DNA from: Alphaproteobacteria bacterium
Lineage (GTDB): Bacteria; Pseudomonadota; Alphaproteobacteria; RS24
NCBI GenBank assembly: GCA_009920875.1
Contig: RFZE01000008.1
Span: 1 to 22,380, forward strand
Reading direction: 5' to 3'
Length of the DNA: 22,380 nucleotides
How positions within the stretch are numbered: position 1 is the first letter of the stretch; each line of letters opens with the position of its first letter. Positions 7,902-16,663 of the stretch are shown piece after piece. Position numbers and translations under genes: made by a program. Below the pieces are notes generated by a model. That model searched no databases, was not told where the DNA came from, and saw only the letters and a program-made list of their open reading frames with translations.

Positions 7902-8126
7902 ATGGAAGTGGTGAAAAGTCGCCAGAGTCCGCGCTGCGCTGATTGCGGGTCATCTGCGGTCACCTTGCAGGGCAATTGCGTTTGGCACTTGCCGAGCCAA
8001 ACATGGCGCGCCGTGCAACCCGAATTGGCACAAGGGGCCGACGGTGCCTTCCGCCCACAAAATGGCGGCGGCAATTTCTTCTGCCAAGACTGCGAAGATA
8101 AGGTGGGGATTAGGTTTGGGCGGTGA
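7902..8126 (+). CDS. Small protein with two CxxC pairs, possible zinc ribbon
   Basis: A 74-residue protein of unknown function. Cys12-x-x-Cys15-Gly and Cys61-x-x-Cys64 form two knuckle-like pairs 45 residues apart, the spacing pattern of a zinc ribbon or rubredoxin-like metal site; a further Cys26 lies between. The middle is rich in Trp, Gln and Gly (HLPSQTWRAVQPEL, QNGGGNFF). I start it at the ATG at 7902, which has AGGGG 8 bases upstream; an in-frame ATG at 7866 would add 12 basic residues but has no visible ribosome binding site. The gene is alone on the plus strand and converges with the SDR gene ending at 8131. It may bind nucleic acid or protein; there is no direct evidence. Confidence 0.68.
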   Translation: MEVVKSRQSPRCADCGSSAVTLQGNCVWHLPSQTWRAVQPELAQGADGAFRPQNGGGNFFCQDCEDKVGIRFGR

Positions 8127-8130
8127 AAAT

Positions 8131-8835
8131 CTACCTCTCAAACCCCACAATCTCCCCCGTCCGCGTTTCGCTTTCTGAGAGAAGCTCGAGGAATAGCGGC
8201 GCGACATCGGCGGGGGTCGGCAGGGTTTCGGGGTCTTCGCCCGGCATGGCTTGCGCGCGCATGGCGGTGCGCACCGGCCCGGGCGACAAGAGATTGACGC
8301 GCAGCGCATCGTTTTCATGCTCATGCGCCCAGCTTTTCACCAGCGCATCCAGCGCCGCTTTGCCGGTGGAATAAGCGCCCCAAAACGGGCGGCATTTTTG
8401 CGCTGCGCCGGAGGTGGTGAAGACGGTGCGCGGCGCATCGGCTTGCAGCAGCAGCGGTTCCATGGCGCGAATGAGGCGCGCATTGGCGGTCACATTCACG
8501 GCCAGCACTTTGTCCATTTCCTTCGGGTCAATATGCGAGACGGGGGTGAGCGGCCCCAGCACACCGGCATTGCCGACCATCAGGTCAAGCTTGCCCCAAC
8601 GCTCGGCAATGCTGGCCCCCAAGCGGTCGAGCGCATCGCCATCGGTTATGTCCATCGGCACGCCGGTGGCCTCGCCATTATTTTTCTTTATCAAATCGTA
8701 AAGTTCCTCCAGCGCGCCTTGCGTGCGACCGAGCATCAGCACATGCGCGCCCTCGGCCGCCAGTGCTTCGGCCACGGCCCAGCCAAGACCGCGCGTCGCG
8801 CCGGTGATCAGCGCCAATTTGCCGTCAAAGCGCAT
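8131..8835 (-). CDS. Short-chain dehydrogenase/reductase
   Basis: A compact classical SDR of 234 residues, probably NAD(P)-dependent. It has TGATRGLG at residues 11-18, NAG near residue 90, the catalytic serine in FTTSGAA and Tyr-x-x-x-Lys in AYSTGK, so the full catalytic set is present. The segment NLLSPGPVRTAMRAQAMPGEDPETLPTPADVAPLFLELL after the active site is typical of SDRs found directly behind purF in alphaproteobacteria. The ATG lies one base after the purF stop (TAATATG), so translation is likely coupled. The substrate is unknown; position next to purF is conserved but does not prove a role in purine synthesis. It ends just 5 bases from the convergent CxxC gene. Confidence 0.9.
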   Translation of the reverse strand: MRFDGKLALITGATRGLGWAVAEALAAEGAHVLMLGRTQGALEELYDLIKKNNGEATGVPMDITDGDALDRLGASIAERWGKLDLMVGNAGVLGPLTPVSHIDPKEMDKVLAVNVTANARLIRAMEPLLLQADAPRTVFTTSGAAQKCRPFWGAYSTGKAALDALVKSWAHEHENDALRVNLLSPGPVRTAMRAQAMPGEDPETLPTPADVAPLFLELLSESETRTGEIVGFER

Positions 8836-8836
8836 A

Positions 8837-10300
8837 TTAACCTTGTTCCGCCAAAAGCGAGAGTTGGTGCAGTTTTTCGTCGCCTTGCTGGTCGGTCAAG
8901 CCGGTCGGGTAGTCGCCGGTAAAGCAATGGTCGGTGAATTGCGGACGCTCGGCATTGCGGCCTTCAGGATAGCCCATGGCTTTATAAAGCCCGTCAACGC
9001 TCAAAAAAGCGAGGCTGTCAGCACCGATATGGTCGCGCATTTCTTCCAAAGAGTTTTGCGCCGCCAGCAGCGCCTCTTGGTTGGGCGTATCAATGCCGTA
9101 AAAATCAGGATGGGTGATGGGCGGCGCGCCAATGCGCATATGCACTTCGGTCGCCCCGGCATCGCGCATCATTTGCACGATTTTCACCGAAGTGGTGCCG
9201 CGCACAATCGAGTCATCAATCAGAATGACGCGCTTGCCTTCTACGTGAATGCGATTGGCATTGTGCTTCAGCTTCACCGAAAAGGCGCGAATGCTCTGCT
9301 GCGGCTCAATAAAGGTGCGCCCGACATAGTGATTGCGGATAATGCCCAGCTCAAACGGCACGCCCGAAGCGTCGCCATAGCCAATGGCGGCGGGCACGCC
9401 GCTATCGGGCACGGGTATCACCACATCAGCCGGAACATGGCTTTCCTCGGCCAATTGACGGCCAAATTCTTTGCGGCATTCATAAACGCTTTTGCCGCCC
9501 ACCGTGCTGTCGGGGCGGGCGAAATAAATATACTCGAAAATGCACGGGCGCGGCTCCATGGGCGGGAAGGGTTTGACGCTTTCCAGCCCGTCTTCCGTGA
9601 TGATGACAATCTCGCCATTTTCCACTTCGCGAACAAATTTCGCGCCGATAATATCCAGCGCGCAAGTTTCCGAGGCGAGAATATAGGCTCCGTCCAACTC
9701 ACCAATGACGAGCGGGCGAATGCCCAGCGGGTCGCGCGCGCCAATCAGCTTTTTATTGGTCATCACCACCAGCGCATAAGCGCCTTCAATTTGAAACAAA
9801 GCATCGGTAAAGCGCGACAGCGTGTTGATGCGCTTGGAGCGCGCCACCAGCTGCAAAATCGTTTCGGTGTCAGAGGTCGATTGGAAAATCGCACCCTGTT
9901 TCACCAATTCATCGCGCAAGGTCAGCGCATTTGTCAGATTGCCGTTATGCGCCACGGCAAAGCCGCCGCCCGTCAAATCGGCAAAAAGCGGCTGCACATT
10001 GCGCAAAATCGTTTCACCGGTGGTGGAATAGCGCACATGGCCGACGGCTGAAGTGCCTTGCAATTGGTCAAGCACATTGGCTTTGGTGAAATGGTCGGAG
10101 ACCAGACCGAGGCGACGCTCGGCGAAGAAGTTTTTACCGTCAAAGGAAACAATACCGGCCGCTTCTTGGCCGCGATGTTGCAGCGCGTGCAGCCCCAAAG
10201 TGGTCAGCGCAGCCGCGTCGGGATGGCCGAATATGCCGAATACGCCGCACTCTTCGCGAAGCCTGTCATCGTGGTGTGGCGGTTGATGAATGTCGCTCAT
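8837..10300 (-). CDS. purF: Amidophosphoribosyltransferase
   Basis: PurF catalyses the first step of purine synthesis, converting PRPP and glutamine to 5-phosphoribosylamine. The 487-residue product starts with a short propeptide ending just before Cys18 in REECGVFG; cleavage would expose this cysteine as the N-terminal nucleophile of the glutaminase domain. HRGQEAAGI and VGHVRYSTTG are glutaminase motifs. The PRPP loop VILIDDSIVRGTTS lies near residues 358-371. Of the iron-sulfur ligands known in Bacillus PurF, only some cysteines are present (PRPCIFEY, DHCFTGDYP); one is replaced in HPDFYGID, so a complete cluster is doubtful. The ATG overlaps the cvpA stop by 4 bases. Confidence 0.97.
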   Translation of the reverse strand: MSDIHQPPHHDDRLREECGVFGIFGHPDAAALTTLGLHALQHRGQEAAGIVSFDGKNFFAERRLGLVSDHFTKANVLDQLQGTSAVGHVRYSTTGETILRNVQPLFADLTGGGFAVAHNGNLTNALTLRDELVKQGAIFQSTSDTETILQLVARSKRINTLSRFTDALFQIEGAYALVVMTNKKLIGARDPLGIRPLVIGELDGAYILASETCALDIIGAKFVREVENGEIVIITEDGLESVKPFPPMEPRPCIFEYIYFARPDSTVGGKSVYECRKEFGRQLAEESHVPADVVIPVPDSGVPAAIGYGDASGVPFELGIIRNHYVGRTFIEPQQSIRAFSVKLKHNANRIHVEGKRVILIDDSIVRGTTSVKIVQMMRDAGATEVHMRIGAPPITHPDFYGIDTPNQEALLAAQNSLEEMRDHIGADSLAFLSVDGLYKAMGYPEGRNAERPQFTDHCFTGDYPTGLTDQQGDEKLHQLSLLAEQG

Positions 10301-10986
10301 TTGACCCCTTCCGTGTTGCGGATCAAGCGTTGCATCTGGTCGCGTTCAAGCTGTTTATAGCCTGTGTCTTCGGTGCTGTCTTGCACTTCTTCAACGAGAT
10401 TTTCAAGTTCTTCGCGCGCCGCCTCGCGCAGCGCCTTTTCGCCGCTTTCGCGCAGCGCCTCTAACTCAGGCCCGCCAATGGTTTCACCTATATTGGCGAC
10501 GCTGAGCGGCAGTCGGTCAAGCGGCACAATGGCAACAAAAGCTTTGGTGCCGGTTTGTAAGACGGGACGCAATTTGGCCTCGGTAATAAAGGCGGGATGG
10601 TCATTTTCGGGAATCACTGCGGATATGCCGAAATAGGCCATGCAGACGATGAAGAAGCCGCGCAGCAGGCCAAAGCCGACACCCAAAGTGCGGTCAAGTG
10701 CGCTCAGTCCCGTGCCTTTAATGGAGGCGGCAACAAAATGGCCGCCAATGGAGAAGATGATGAGGCTGGCAAGAAACACGATGAGCATGGCGCCGCCGGT
10801 GACCGCCCAATCAATGGTGATATAGCTGGCCAGCATTGGCTTGAGCGACGGGCCGAGGAAAATGGCAGCATAGCCCGAGACAATCCAGCCGGTAATGGAC
10901 AGCACTTCTTTGGTGAAACCGCGAATAAGCGACAGCGCGGCTGAAACCAGCAAAACGGCGATGATAATATAGTCGAGCGCAGCCAT
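10297..10986 (-). CDS. cvpA: CvpA family membrane protein
   Basis: CvpA proteins are inner-membrane proteins with four spans; in E. coli the gene precedes purF and is needed for colicin V production and envelope stress tolerance. Here the product has about 229 residues with four hydrophobic segments in the first 130 residues, including LDYIIIAVLLVSAALSLIRGF and the family-typical RGFTKEV and LDRTLGVGFGLLRG motifs. A charged helical tail of about 70 residues follows (EALRESGEKALREAAREELENL). I start at MAALDY (ATG at 10986), matching the usual CvpA N-terminus, although in-frame upstream starts exist to 11016. The stop overlaps the purF ATG by 4 bases, so co-translation with purF is likely. Confidence 0.92.
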   Translation of the reverse strand: MAALDYIIIAVLLVSAALSLIRGFTKEVLSITGWIVSGYAAIFLGPSLKPMLASYITIDWAVTGGAMLIVFLASLIIFSIGGHFVAASIKGTGLSALDRTLGVGFGLLRGFFIVCMAYFGISAVIPENDHPAFITEAKLRPVLQTGTKAFVAIVPLDRLPLSVANIGETIGGPELEALRESGEKALREAAREELENLVEEVQDSTEDTGYKQLERDQMQRLIRNTEGVK

Positions 10987-11048
10987 GCATTTGCCTATCA
11001 TGAGTCGGGCTGGCAAGCGGTCGGTTATTGTGCCTTCACACGGCGTTT

Positions 11049-12428
11049 TTAATCGACTGACGCGGTGACGCCCAAAACCGCTATCAAAGCGGCCAAATCT
11101 TCAATTTCACGCAAGGTAACATTTTTTGAAACATCGCCCTTGCCCGGTTTGGGGGCATAGGCGGATTTGAAGCCGAGTTTTTCGGCTTCTTTCAGGCGCA
11201 CATTATTTTGCGCCACGGGGCGCACCGCACCTGACAGGCTCAACTCGCCATAAACGATTGTGTCGCGTGCTATCGGCTTGCCGCTCAATGAGGAAATCAG
11301 CGCAGCGGCGACGGCGAGGTCTGCTGCCGGTTCGTTGATGCGCAAGCCACCTGCCACATTCAAAAACACATCGCGTCCGGCAAAACTCAAGCCGCAGCGC
11401 GCTTCCAACACGGCCAGCACCATAGAGAGGCGGTTGGCATCCCAACCGACAACGGCACGGCGAGGCGTGGCCAGAGAAGACGGTGCGGCCAGTGCCTGAA
11501 TTTCAACCAATACAGGGCGCGTGCCTTCAATGCCGGCAAATACGGCTGCCCCCGGCACATCGGCTTCGCGGCCTTCGAGAAACAGGGCAGAGGGGTTTTG
11601 CACTTCCATCAGCCCCGCGCCCTGCATTTCAAACACGCCCATTTCATGAGCCGGGCCGAAGCGATTTTTAATGGCGCGCAAAATACGGAATTGATCGCCG
11701 CGATCGCCTTCAAAATAAACCACTGTATCGACCATATGTTCGAGCACGCGTGGGCCGGCAATTTGTCCGTCTTTGGTGACATGGCCGACCAGCACTAGCG
11801 GCGCATCGCTGTTTTTGGCGAAATGTATCAATTCCTGACTGGCGACACGCACTTGGCTGACCGTGCCCGGCGCGGCTTCAATGGCGGGTGACCACATTGT
11901 CTGAATGGAATCGATAACCACCAGCGCCAAATCGCCCTGCTTTTCCAGCGTTTTGATAATATCGGCGACATTGGTTTCCGAGGCCAGTTGCACATCGGCA
12001 TCGGCCAGACCGAGGCGGCTGGCGCGCATACGCAATTGCGCCAGCGCTTCTTCGCCCGACACATAAATCACTTTGCCGCCCTGTTTGCTGACGGCGGCAG
12101 CGGCTTGCAACAGCAAGGTTGATTTGCCAATGCCCGGGTCACCGCCAATAAGCGTGGCTGAGCCGGGGACGAGTCCGCCGCCCAATACGCGGTCAAATTC
12201 GCCGATACCTGATTTACGCCGTTCGGGTTCTCTATCGTCACCGGCCAATGGTGCCAATTCGACGCTTTTGCCTTTGGCTTTTTTGGCGCCGCGCCCAACC
12301 GGCGGGGCAGAGCTTCCGGCAATCTCCGAAATAGTGTTCCATTGCTCGCAGCTTTCGCATTTGCCTGACCATTTGGTTGTGACATTGCCGCATTGATTGC
12401 AGACATATTCGCTGACGGCGCGTGCCAT
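11049..12428 (-). CDS. radA: DNA repair protein RadA (Sms)
   Basis: RadA is a RecA-like ATPase that promotes branch migration during recombination and repair. The 459 residues show a zinc finger (Cys10, Cys13, Cys24, Cys27), then the Walker A motif GDPGIGKST at residues 96-104. The RadA-specific KNRFG motif lies near residue 255. The Lon-protease-like C-terminal domain follows (ISSLSGKPIARDTIVYGELSLSG). The length is normal for the family. The ATG shares one base with the mlaF stop (TAATG). The next gene, cvpA, starts about 60 bases downstream. Linkage of radA to alr, cvpA and purF is common in alphaproteobacteria; here mlaE and mlaF lie between alr and radA. Confidence 0.97.
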   Translation of the reverse strand: MARAVSEYVCNQCGNVTTKWSGKCESCEQWNTISEIAGSSAPPVGRGAKKAKGKSVELAPLAGDDREPERRKSGIGEFDRVLGGGLVPGSATLIGGDPGIGKSTLLLQAAAAVSKQGGKVIYVSGEEALAQLRMRASRLGLADADVQLASETNVADIIKTLEKQGDLALVVIDSIQTMWSPAIEAAPGTVSQVRVASQELIHFAKNSDAPLVLVGHVTKDGQIAGPRVLEHMVDTVVYFEGDRGDQFRILRAIKNRFGPAHEMGVFEMQGAGLMEVQNPSALFLEGREADVPGAAVFAGIEGTRPVLVEIQALAAPSSLATPRRAVVGWDANRLSMVLAVLEARCGLSFAGRDVFLNVAGGLRINEPAADLAVAAALISSLSGKPIARDTIVYGELSLSGAVRPVAQNNVRLKEAEKLGFKSAYAPKPGKGDVSKNVTLREIEDLAALIAVLGVTASVD

Positions 12429-13225
12429 TAAATAGCCTCAGCGTTTGGCGCGGTGTCGAGTTGTTGTCCTTCAACCTCAATCGGCCCGTGTGCCAGACCG
12501 TTGATAAATTGATTGAGGAACGGGTCGTCCGAGGCTTCAAGCGCTTCGGTCGAGCCCTGCCAAATAATTTCGCCCTTATAGAGCAGCGCCGTTTTATCGG
12601 CGATGGCGCGCACTGAGGTCATGTCGTGGGTGATGGTCATGGTGGTCGCGCCAAGCTCCTGCACGCAATCGCGAATGAGATGATTGATGACATCGGTCAT
12701 AATCGGGTCGAGGCCGGTGGTCGGCTCGTCGAAAAATATAATTTCCGGCTTTGAAGCAATGGCGCGCGCCAGCCCGACGCGCTTGTGCATGCCACCCGAT
12801 AATGAAGCGGGTGAGAGGTCAAGTAGTTCCGGCCCCAATTCGACTTGTTTGAGCGCATCAACCGCCAAATCGCGGGCATCGGTTTCGTTCATGCCGTCAT
12901 TTTGAATGGCGCGGAAAGCGACGTTTTTCCATACCGGCAGGCTGTCAAACAGCGCCCCGTTTTGAAACAACATGCCAATTTGATGGTCAATATCGGCACG
13001 GCTATTGCGCGCCATGCCGACGGTTTCGCGGCCATCAATTTTGATGGAGCCGTTATCGGGCGTCAAAAGACCGAGGATGGATTTCAGCATCACCGATTTG
13101 CCGCTGCCCGAGCCGCCAATCACGACAACCGATTGACCCGTCTCTACCTCTAAATTGACGCCACGCAGAACATCTTTCGGGCCGAAGCTTTTGTGAACAT
13201 CTGAAAGGGCGATTTTTACGGTCAT
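12428..13225 (-). CDS. mlaF: Phospholipid-transport ABC ATPase, MlaF-like
   Basis: This 265-residue ATP-binding protein belongs with Mla/Mce-type importers that move phospholipids between the outer and inner membranes. Motifs are Walker A GGSGSGKS (37-44), the ABC signature LSGGMHKRVGLARA, and Walker B FFDEPTTGLDP, with the switch His in THDM. The signature form LSGGM is typical of MlaF rather than of nutrient importers. A C-terminal stretch of about 25 residues (GLAHGPIEVEGQQLDT) resembles the MlaF tail that contacts the partner ATPase or MlaB. The ATG overlaps the mlaE stop by 4 bases. The substrate-binding MlaD and the MlaB/C components are not in the window. Confidence 0.92.
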   Translation of the reverse strand: MTVKIALSDVHKSFGPKDVLRGVNLEVETGQSVVVIGGSGSGKSVMLKSILGLLTPDNGSIKIDGRETVGMARNSRADIDHQIGMLFQNGALFDSLPVWKNVAFRAIQNDGMNETDARDLAVDALKQVELGPELLDLSPASLSGGMHKRVGLARAIASKPEIIFFDEPTTGLDPIMTDVINHLIRDCVQELGATTMTITHDMTSVRAIADKTALLYKGEIIWQGSTEALEASDDPFLNQFINGLAHGPIEVEGQQLDTAPNAEAI

Positions 13226-14001
13226 GATGAGAACAGAAGCGAGGTCATCAGATAATTGGCTGCGAGAATGAGAATCGAGGCCGAGACAACCGCATTGGTG
13301 GTAGCGCGACCGACGCCTTGCGCACCGCCTTTGGAATAATAGCCGTTGTAGCAGCCCATCATGGCGATGATGAAACCGAACACGGCCGCTTTGATGAGGC
13401 CTGAAGTAACGTCGTCAACAGTCAGGAAATTAATGGTGCGCTGTACATAAATCGCGGCATTGAATCCGAATGATTGCGTGCCGACCACAAAGCCGCCAAA
13501 AATACCGATAATGTCGGCAATCAGCGCCAATATGGGCATGCACAAAGTAGCAGCAATAACGCGCGGCGCGACAAGATATTTATGCGGGTTGGTCGACAAA
13601 GTGGTCAGCGCGTCAATTTGTTCGGTGACGCGCATGGTGCCAATCTCAGCCGCAATGGCAGCGGAAACCCGACCGGCGACCATCAAGCCGCCAAGCACCG
13701 GCCCTAGCTCGCGGGTAATGCCCAAAGCGACAATGCTGGACACAATGGCTTCGGAATTAAACTGATTGCCACCATAATAAATTTGAATGGCCAGCGCGCC
13801 GCCGGTGAAGAAAGAGGTTAGCGCGACAACCGGCAAAGAGAAATAGCCGATGCGAATGATTTGTTGCCCGATAATGCGGAAATAAATCGGTGGCCGCAGC
13901 ATGGCTGCCAATGTTTGCCCAACGAAAACCGAAAGCCGTCCGGTTTGCGCGAAAAAGGCAAGAAAGAACTCACCAATGGTTGCCAGAAAATTCACATTCA
14001 T
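13222..14001 (-). CDS. mlaE: Phospholipid-transport permease, MlaE-like
   Basis: MlaE is the membrane subunit of the lipid-transport ABC complex. The 259-residue product has about five to six hydrophobic segments and the family hallmark ELGPVLGGLMVAGRVSAAIAAEIGTMRVTEQIDAL in the central region, typical of the MlaE/permease domain. It pairs with the ATPase gene immediately downstream (4-base overlap). The ATG at 14001 sits directly against its GGAG, which is too close; an in-frame GTG two codons later (13995) has a better 6-base spacing and may be the true start. The gene begins 9 bases after the alr stop, so it probably belongs to the same transcript. Confidence 0.93.
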   Translation of the reverse strand: MNVNFLATIGEFFLAFFAQTGRLSVFVGQTLAAMLRPPIYFRIIGQQIIRIGYFSLPVVALTSFFTGGALAIQIYYGGNQFNSEAIVSSIVALGITRELGPVLGGLMVAGRVSAAIAAEIGTMRVTEQIDALTTLSTNPHKYLVAPRVIAATLCMPILALIADIIGIFGGFVVGTQSFGFNAAIYVQRTINFLTVDDVTSGLIKAAVFGFIIAMMGCYNGYYSKGGAQGVGRATTNAVVSASILILAANYLMTSLLFSS

Positions 14002-14010
14002 CTCCGCTTT

Positions 14011-15105
14011 TTATTTGTATATGCGGTTATAGCGGCTGCCGAGCGATGTGAGAAGCTCATAAGATATTGTGTTGCCTTGTTGCGCCAATCGGTCAATCGG
14101 ATTGTCATGGCCGAAAATCTCGACCATATCGCCGACAGACGGCATTTTCGGCAGATTTGTCAGGTCAATGGCGAGGCTGTCCATGGAAATGCGACCGAGC
14201 AGCGACACTGGCTGCGCGTCAATAGTGAAACGAATGGGCGACGGGCTTTGATTGCCGAAATGGCGCGACAGACCGTCGCCATAGCCGAGGCTGGCAATAC
14301 CAATGGTCATTTCTCCTGATGCGGTAAAGGTTGCGCCATAGCCGATGCTGTCGCCGGCTGAAAGCTGACGTATTTGCAATAAGGGCGCGCGTAAGTATGC
14401 AATCGGGGTCAGCGCGTCTTCTTCTTTGGCCGTGGCCGAGCAGCCATAGAGCATGGTGCCGGTGCGCACCATGTCGAAATGATAATCAGCCCCCAACATA
14501 ATGCCGCCGGAATTGGCCAATGAGGCGGGAGCTTTCGGTAATACCGCCAATGCGTTTCGAAAACGCTCCAGCTGTGCGCCATTCATCGGATGGGTCGGGT
14601 CATCGGCACAGGCCAAATGGCTGGCAATCAGGCACAGCTCCCAACCTTCAAAAATATTTGGTTGCGCCATGAGTTCGGCAATTTCAATCTCGCCAAAGCC
14701 GAGGCGGTTAAAGCCGCTGTCAACGAATAGGGCAGCCAGTAGCGGTTTACTAGCTTGGCAATGGCTTTGCCATTCTTCCACTTGCGCCAAAGTGATGAGG
14801 CAGGGGCGCAAATCATGCGCCTCAAATTGCGCCGCCGTGCCGCTTGGCACCCCGTTTAGCACGTAAATCACCGCATCGGGCAAGAGCCCACGCAGGCTGA
14901 TGCCTTCATTTAATTGCGCGACCCAAAATGTGGTGCAACCGGCGTCAAACAAGGCAGGGGCAATCTGCGCCATGCCGAGGCCATAGCCATCGGCCTTGAC
15001 AACGGCGCTGGTCGCTGCCTGTCCTGCATTTTTTTGCATGGTTTTGTAATTAGCCGCCAGAGCCGCCAAATCAATCGTCAACTCGGCCTGGTCGGACGCC
15101 GCCAT
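14011..15105 (-). CDS. alr: Alanine racemase
   Basis: Alr is the PLP enzyme that interconverts L- and D-alanine and supplies D-alanine for peptidoglycan. The 364-residue product has the PLP lysine Lys37 in VVKADGYGLG and the catalytic tyrosine in SIGYGATF near residue 260. MVRTGTMLYG, GRISMDSLAIDLT and LLTSLGSRYNR mark the barrel and C-terminal domains. I start at ATG 15105, one base after the dnaB stop (TGATATG), rather than at an upstream codon at 15204 that would overlap dnaB by about 98 bases. Placement between dnaB and mlaE fits the alphaproteobacterial dnaB-alr order and suggests translational coupling. Confidence in the enzyme is high; the start rests on spacing. Confidence 0.96.
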   Translation of the reverse strand: MAASDQAELTIDLAALAANYKTMQKNAGQAATSAVVKADGYGLGMAQIAPALFDAGCTTFWVAQLNEGISLRGLLPDAVIYVLNGVPSGTAAQFEAHDLRPCLITLAQVEEWQSHCQASKPLLAALFVDSGFNRLGFGEIEIAELMAQPNIFEGWELCLIASHLACADDPTHPMNGAQLERFRNALAVLPKAPASLANSGGIMLGADYHFDMVRTGTMLYGCSATAKEEDALTPIAYLRAPLLQIRQLSAGDSIGYGATFTASGEMTIGIASLGYGDGLSRHFGNQSPSPIRFTIDAQPVSLLGRISMDSLAIDLTNLPKMPSVGDMVEIFGHDNPIDRLAQQGNTISYELLTSLGSRYNRIYK

Positions 15106-15106
15106 A

Positions 15107-16624
15107 TCAGTCCATGCGCTCCGGCAAGCGATCATCTTCTTGCAAATCGGTGAAGCGAGTGAAGCGGTCTTCAAAGGCCATTTTTGCAGCGCCGGTCGGG
15201 CCATGGCGGTTCTTGCCGATAATCACTTCTGCCGTGCCGTCAACGGCGCTCATGCGTTCTTGCCAAGCGAAGAATTCTTCCGTGCCTTCTTGCGGCTTTT
15301 CGCGCTCCAAATAATAAGGTTCACGATATACGAACATGACAATATCGGCGTCTTGTTCAATCGAGCCGGATTCACGCAAATCGGAGAGCTGTGGCCGTTT
15401 ATCGTCGCGCTGTTCGACCTGACGCGATAGCTGCGCCAGCGCCAAAACCGGCACATCAAGTTCTTTGGCAAGCGCTTTCAGCCCTTGCGTAATCTCGCTG
15501 ACTTCCTGCACCCGTCCGTCCCGTCCACCCGGCGCGCGCACCAGTTGCAAATAGTCGACCACAATCAAGCCCAGACCGTGCTGACGTTTCAAACGACGTG
15601 CACGCGCTGCCAGCGTTGCAATCGGAATCGCGCCTGTATGGTCAATGAAAAGCGGTGCTTCTTGCAATTCACGGGCCGCATTGACCAATCGGCCATATTC
15701 ATCTTCGTGAATGTCGCCTTTGCGGATATTTGACGAGGAGACACCGGCACGCTCGGCCAGCATCCGCGTGGCCAATTGCTCGGCCGCCATTTCCAGCGAG
15801 AAAAACCCGACCACGCCGCCATCTTTCACTTCAACCGAGCCGTCGGGCCGCGTCTCAACATTGCCGCTTTGGCGTGCCTTCATATAATCATGCGCGATAT
15901 TAAACGCGATATTTGTGGCCAGCGCCGTCTTACCCATAGCGGGACGACCGGCGAGAATGACCAAATCGCTTTCTTGCAAGCCACCGGTAATGTTGTCCAA
16001 GCCCTTAAAGCCGGTTGAGACACCCGATAAATTGCCGTCGCGCTGATAGGCTTTTTCAGCCATCTCAATGGCGCCGGTCAGCGAGGCATCAAAGGTCATA
16101 AAGCCCGAATTATGCGTGCCTTTTTCAGCAATATTATAGAGCGCTTGCTCGGCCTTATCGATTTGGTCATTGGGCTTTTCGTCAATATCGGCATCAAACG
16201 CATCACCAATCATTTCTTGGCCGACAACGATGAGCTGGCGGCGAATGGCGAGATCGTAAATGGTTTGGCCATATTGTTTGGCATTGGCAATGGTGGTGGC
16301 ATTGCTGGCCAATCGTGCCAAGTAACCGACACCGCCCAGAGCGACGAGCCCCTCGTCCATTTCCAAATAGGTTTTCAACGTCACCGGTGAGGCGAGATTG
16401 CCATTGCCGATAAGCTTGCTAATGGCCTCGAAAATCCGTTGATGCACAGGGTCGTGAAAATAAGCGGGTTTAAGAAAATCAGCCACTTGATCGAGCGCGT
16501 CATTATTGATGAGCAACGCGCCGAGCAATCCTTGTTCAGCCTCAATATTATGCGGCAACTGCCGAAAATCAGGGGTTTGCGGCTCGCTGGCAGGGTTTAA
16601 GGGAGTGACGGGTGTGTCTGACAT
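15107..16624 (-). CDS. dnaB: Replicative DNA helicase
   Basis: DnaB is the hexameric helicase at the replication fork. The product has 505 residues. The N-terminal domain (to about residue 170) carries LPHNIEAEQGLLGALL. The RecA-like domain has Walker A GRPAMGKTA at 226-234, Walker B LIVVDYLQL, and the conserved DLRESGSIEQDAD and GKNRHGPTG motifs. An insert of about 20 residues (RQSGNVETRPDGSVEVKDGG) before the FFSLEM motif is, as far as I recall, usual in alphaproteobacteria. I start at ATG 16624. An in-frame TTG at 16642 also exists. Neither has a visible Shine-Dalgarno site; the bases before the ATG read CTTTTCC, so initiation is unusual here. No intein is seen. Confidence 0.97.
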   Translation of the reverse strand: MSDTPVTPLNPASEPQTPDFRQLPHNIEAEQGLLGALLINNDALDQVADFLKPAYFHDPVHQRIFEAISKLIGNGNLASPVTLKTYLEMDEGLVALGGVGYLARLASNATTIANAKQYGQTIYDLAIRRQLIVVGQEMIGDAFDADIDEKPNDQIDKAEQALYNIAEKGTHNSGFMTFDASLTGAIEMAEKAYQRDGNLSGVSTGFKGLDNITGGLQESDLVILAGRPAMGKTALATNIAFNIAHDYMKARQSGNVETRPDGSVEVKDGGVVGFFSLEMAAEQLATRMLAERAGVSSSNIRKGDIHEDEYGRLVNAARELQEAPLFIDHTGAIPIATLAARARRLKRQHGLGLIVVDYLQLVRAPGGRDGRVQEVSEITQGLKALAKELDVPVLALAQLSRQVEQRDDKRPQLSDLRESGSIEQDADIVMFVYREPYYLEREKPQEGTEEFFAWQERMSAVDGTAEVIIGKNRHGPTGAAKMAFEDRFTRFTDLQEDDRLPERMD

Positions 16625-16663
16625 GGAAAAGACACTAACCAAGCTGGCGCATGCTGGCGACCC

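Noticed and set aside
8723..10051. Long plus-strand open frame of 442 codons opposite purF
   Set aside because: It is the antisense shadow of purF and of the SDR gene start. The protein has no domain, and purF on the other strand has complete catalytic motifs.
15107..15204. Longer alr start at 15204 overlapping dnaB
   Set aside because: The extra residues are not alanine-racemase-like, and the ATG at 15105 gives the usual N-terminus one base after the dnaB stop.
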